A DNA stretch of 64,000 nucleotides from Magnetospira sp. QH-2. Its GTDB lineage: Bacteria > Pseudomonadota > Alphaproteobacteria > Rhodospirillales > Magnetospiraceae. The number at the start of each line of letters is the position of its first letter. Position 1 is the first letter of the stretch. Shown piece by piece: positions 61,575-64,000 of this stretch. The DNA lies in the NCBI RefSeq assembly GCF_000968135.1, contig NZ_FO538765.1:310001-374000 (forward strand). Reading direction: 5' to 3'. The notes beneath the pieces are model-generated. The model searched no databases and had not been told where the DNA came from. It saw only the letters and a list, made by a program, of their open reading frames with translations. Position numbers and translations under genes: made by a program.

Positions 61575-61913
61575 TAGAGACCGAGGTTGAAATTGTGAGA
61601 AGCACGCCCGCTGAGGATTTTACCGATCCAGTCATCATGAATCCGCCTTGCAGGATGCTGAAGAATCGTGCGCAACGCACCAAGTGTTACGTATTGAAGG
61701 CGACTCTCGAAGCGGAAAGGCGAATAGAGGGCACACGCCGTAAAGAGAAACTGATCCAAGGAATCGAACAGCAGGTTGAAGCTTTGCGGCTTCAAGTAAA
61801 AGGAAACGAGGCACGCACCGCTAAACTACAGGAATTGGCTGCCGAGTATACTCGGCGTCTAAAAGAGTGTGAGGCCAATAATGTTCGATAGAATGATCTC
61901 AGCTGGGCATTTG

Positions 61914-61988
61914 ACTAACGCTTGTTGGGTCCAACCGGACCCGCAGGATAGGCGCGACCTTATTGAAATCAAACACGATGTGATCTAA
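61914..61988 (-). repeat. Dispersed palindromic repeat, copy E (internally deleted)
   Basis: On the minus strand: TTAGATCACATCGTGTTTGAT, directly followed by TTTCAATAAGGTCGCGCC and a GGGTCCGGTTGGACCC hairpin. The loop and second arm of the first hairpin are missing. It lies between the P6 stop and the S8 stop. Confidence 0.75.
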
Positions 61989-61990
61989 TT

Positions 61991-62413
61991 TCAATCGAAT
62001 GGAATGATTTTGTTCTCAAGCCACATTTCAACCATCCTCAGATTCCAATCACTGAGATGGGGGTGGGTCCGCATTGCCCCCATCTTGGCCATTTTCCCTC
62101 CGCCGCTAAGGAGAGCGCGCCGGTACCAATAATGGGCAACCTGTTGATTGCGGGGCAATCTTTTCCCGGTCTCATATCGACCGGCGACCTCCAACATTGC
62201 CGAAAGCTCACCATTGTCAGCCAAGACCAGCAGATTGGTTTTCCAGCGCGCAAACTTCTCCTTGGGGGTAAACCGGTATCCGGGGTCACCCTGCTTGGCA
62301 TCTTCATGGAAAGTCTGCGCAATCACTTTCAACGCTATGGGAAGTTCTTCGGCAGGGGTATCGGGCGCCGATATGGTAAGAATAAAGAATAAAAGACCAA
62401 GCATTGCTCTCAT
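61991..62413 (-). CDS. Exported Sel1-type protein S8, putative immunity protein
   Basis: 140 residues from ATG 62413 (MRAMLGLLFFILTISAPDTP, signal peptide); the frame to 62482 would hide the signal. One clear Sel1 repeat (NGELSAMLEVAGRYETGKRL, then QQVAHYWYRRALLSGGGKM). It converges on P6, with repeat copy E between them; without that repeat the gap is about 25 bases. Likely periplasmic partner of the MuF-type module. Short for the group. Confidence 0.6.
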   Translation of the reverse strand: MRAMLGLLFFILTISAPDTPAEELPIALKVIAQTFHEDAKQGDPGYRFTPKEKFARWKTNLLVLADNGELSAMLEVAGRYETGKRLPRNQQVAHYWYRRALLSGGGKMAKMGAMRTHPHLSDWNLRMVEMWLENKIIPFD

Positions 62414-62584
62414 GAACCGACTATAGCGCCATTCGACCATTCGGTCCATGGTCCCGCTCCTACGAGCGAACCTCGCGATCAAGTTTGCGGGTTGGGGTTA
62501 CGGTAATGGCATGGACGCCCCCTATCGGCTTCGTGATGAGCCATACTGGAGGTTGTCGAAACTTTCCAATAGCGGGAGCGTCCA

Positions 62585-62734
62585 ATGAGCAATGTTACCA
62601 TGATCGACCTTGATCTGGCCAAGAACCTGTTCCAAGTCCATGGCGCCGACGAGGCGGGTCGTCCGGTGCTGCGTAAGAGGCTGCGGCGGAGCCAGCTTTT
62701 GCCGTTTTTTGACGGGCTCGAGCCCTGCCTGGTG
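62585..62734 (+). pseudogene. IS110-family transposase N-terminal fragment
   Basis: Reads MSNVTMIDLDLAKNLFQVHG, then LRKRLRRSQLLPFFDGLEPC, the start of the IS110 DEDD domain (first Asp in IDLDLAKN). The frame is lost where the tandem GTGACA repeats begin. About 80 bases upstream to roughly 62505 may be the left end of the element. Confidence 0.75.
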
Positions 62735-62875
62735 AGTTGCGGTGACAGTTGCTGTGACAAGTTGCTGTGACAAGTTGCGGTGACAGTGCATAGAAGTTGC
62801 GGTGACAGTGCATACATAAAGTTGCGGTGACAGTGCATAAATTGAAGTTGCGGTGACAGTGCATAAATTATCCAC
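62733..62875 (+). repeat. Tandem array of TTGCGGTGACA units
   Basis: Seven direct copies of a core TTGC(G/T)GTGACA. The last four have the longer form AGTTGCGGTGACAGTGCAT with AT-rich spacers of varied length. The array starts exactly at the break in the IS110 fragment. It may be transposase-binding end repeats of another IS, or iteron-like sites. Confidence 0.75.
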
Positions 62876-62937
62876 CCGAACCAACCTCGCTACACCCATT
62901 TTCAACGCGCACGGCAAAAGAAATAATTGCAAAAGTA

Positions 62938-63429
62938 GTGGTATTCGGCAGGTCAGCCTTCGCCCTTCAAGGTATGGCTCCGACATCACCTCTGTGCGGC
63001 ACCTTGTCAGTTAGCGGCGGCTGGAACAACAGTGGTTTTGGAAGCTGGCATGATGACACGAACCCCGGCGGTCGCAACGACGGCGACTACAACGGCTCGG
63101 CGATCGACAACACCGCCTCCCTCGACGGCGGCGCGCAAATCGCCCAAACACCGGAGAAGGGACCGGACAAGAATTGGATTGGTACGAAGGACCCATCCGG
63201 CCACCTGAAATCAACGAATCCCCGTGGCCATATCGGCACCAACCCCAAGGGCCACATATCCTTGGAAGACAAAAAACCCTCGCCCTCCGAAATCCTGGGC
63301 CAGCGTCCGGGCGAAAGGATCGAAGACGAACTCGGCGCAGTCTGGGAACTCATGCCGGACGGGCAATGGCAGCGGGTGCTGGATGAGAATACGTTGGAGA
63401 TTCTGGAAGGAGATGAGGATGGCTACTAA
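62938..63429 (+). pseudogene. P7: 5'-truncated P-family stalk with unknown C-terminus
   Basis: No plausible start; the meaningful sequence begins near SGGWNNSGFGSWHDDTNPGG (acidic Gly-rich spacer). It continues with a repeat of the type GHLKSTNPRGHIGTNPKGHI, then SLEDKKPSPSEILGQRPGE and an acidic end ELMPDGQWQRVLDENTLE. The first part resembles the P5 spacer. Its stop overlaps, tail to tail, the stop of the exported small protein at 63426. Function of the C-terminus unknown. Confidence 0.5.
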
Positions 63430-63701
63430 GCTTGAGAGAGACTGCACCGTCTCAGTATCGCCCAACCTTTTTGCCTTACGTTTTCCAGTGCCCATAGCAC
63501 TTTGGAACTCAAAGGTGGGCGATGGATACCAACATTGACGTCATCGTCTCTGATGCCTTCATTGTAGTGAACTTCAACACAAATATCCGGCGGGATGGGA
63601 TACGGAACCACGGTCCCTTCCTCGAACGAGGACGGCCTGTCCGTTCCCGTCGGCGGGTCGGCCATCAGAAACACGGCAAGGATGATCGGGGCGAGTTGCA
63701 T
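63426..63701 (-). CDS. Small exported protein, putative immunity protein of P7
   Basis: 91 residues from ATG 63701 with a short signal peptide (MQLAPIILAVFLMADPP). The mature part is beta-prone (GTVVPYPIPPDICVEVHYNE). It overlaps the P7 stop by 4 bases in convergent orientation, the same 3'-to-3' layout as the Sel1 proteins, though no Sel1 repeat is seen. The location suggests periplasmic protection. No family recognised. Confidence 0.55.
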   Translation of the reverse strand: MQLAPIILAVFLMADPPTGTDRPSSFEEGTVVPYPIPPDICVEVHYNEGIRDDDVNVGIHRPPLSSKVLWALENVRQKGWAILRRCSLSQA

Positions 63702-63737
63702 GTGCCTATAATATCACACCTAAAGCACGAATAAAAG

Positions 63738-64000
63738 ACCACCCCCAAGGGAAACATATCCTTGGAAGCCGAACGCGCCGACCAGGCCCGCAAGGAGGCC
63801 GAGGCCAGGGAGAAGGCTGAACAGGCCGCCCTGGCCCAGGCGCGCGCCGCCAATACCGCCAAGTTCGGCACCCAAGGGCCGGTCCGACAGCCCACCCTGA
63901 AAGAGTCCATTGATCCCCTGGGGCTGGGCGGATGGCGGCCCGGGGATCCGATCGACAAGGGGCTGGAGGGACCGAAACCGTCACCTTCATATAGCCCCGA
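63738..64000 (+). pseudogene. P8: displaced P-family stalk, continues beyond the window
   Basis: In frame from TTPKGNISLEAERADQARKE, followed by a charged coiled coil and TLKESIDPLGLGGWRPGDPI. The opening TxPKGxISLE repeats the P7 sequence just before its C-terminus changes. This fragment is therefore the old continuation of the stalk, pushed downstream by the P7 cassette. Open to the window edge. Confidence 0.6.

Larger units (their letters stand above)
60295..61891 (+). pseudogene. Orphan P6 C-terminal cassette with MuF-like domain, interrupted by an IS
   Basis: The first about 140 bases copy P5 (58269-58405), encoding the HGRHGDTLLAHITEQEAMLL ... GLLEFWED block without the N-terminal domain. 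The sequence then switches to GTYIWRTVGDNKVRSSHA, SWDDPPEGGHPGEAENCRCW, a signature of the phage MuF/minor-head C-terminal domain often found at the end of polymorphic toxins. The frame is broken by the IS at 60724. Removing the IS plus one TA (853 bases) rejoins EMEKL to ETEVEIVRSTPAEDF in frame and adds a coiled-coil end (GIEQQVEALRLQVKGNEART). It is a displaced toxin module that can serve as recombination donor. Confidence 0.7.

Noticed and set aside
62733-62875. Possible CRISPR array
   Set aside because: Spacers are 2-8 bases and AT-rich, unit lengths vary, no cas genes nearby.

Overview
The window reads as the chromosome of a GC-rich alphaproteobacterium, most like a member of the Rhodospirillales. 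The reasons are the order xerC / hicBA / priA / atpHAGDC, the neighbouring queG, recX, TerB-like, DUF2937 and S24-regulator genes, and overall codon use. This assignment is inference; there is no rRNA or other taxonomic marker. No tRNA, rRNA or CRISPR array was recognised. Layout: (1) 1-7149 and 16.2-20.8 kb hold large multidomain toxin-like genes, displaced C-terminal fragments, immunity candidates and Sel1-repeat genes. (2) 7212-37346, minus strand, carries the head-tail module of a T7-like podovirus: terminase large and putative small subunits, LamG tail protein, T7-type tail fibre, tail tubes B and A, decoration protein, capsid, scaffold, Bbp19-like protein and portal. I see no integrase, polymerase, replication or lysis gene. 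The module is split at three places (after terL, between capsid and tail tube A, between scaffold and capsid) by toxin-type cassettes, a tandem Sel1 array, two AT-rich islands and an IS5-family element. (3) 37.4-57.2 kb is ordinary chromosome: LexA-like S24 regulator, DinG-type helicase, TerB-like protein, QueG, a metal-type MerR operon, RecX, LysE exporter, ABC-2 permease, XerC, HicBA, PriA and the F1 ATP synthase operon. (4) 57.8-64.0 kb is a second toxin/immunity cluster with one IS427-type element, an IS110 scar and a tandem repeat; it runs off the right edge. The central observation is that the phage module is populated by a family of polymorphic-toxin-like proteins (called P here). They combine a conserved N-terminal part (peptidoglycan-binding-like fold and/or a phage-type 'NPxTGLLEF' motif), a charged coiled stalk, and unrelated C-terminal domains: a colicin E3-type RNase, an HExxH metallopeptidase, a colicin M-like lipid II hydrolase, a MuF-like domain, and several unknown helical domains. 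Their likely immunity genes come in three layouts: same-strand genes overlapping the toxin 3' end; convergent genes for exported Sel1-repeat proteins (called S here) whose 3' ends abut the toxin 3' end; and AT-rich multi-spanning membrane proteins divergent from a toxin-type gene. Displaced fragments, short recombination tracts at stalk/toxin junctions, and two IS elements and one 106-bp repeat whose removal restores reading frames show a locus under active cassette exchange. I infer that the podovirus-like particle, or proteins derived from it, may deliver these toxins; the sequence alone cannot prove delivery.
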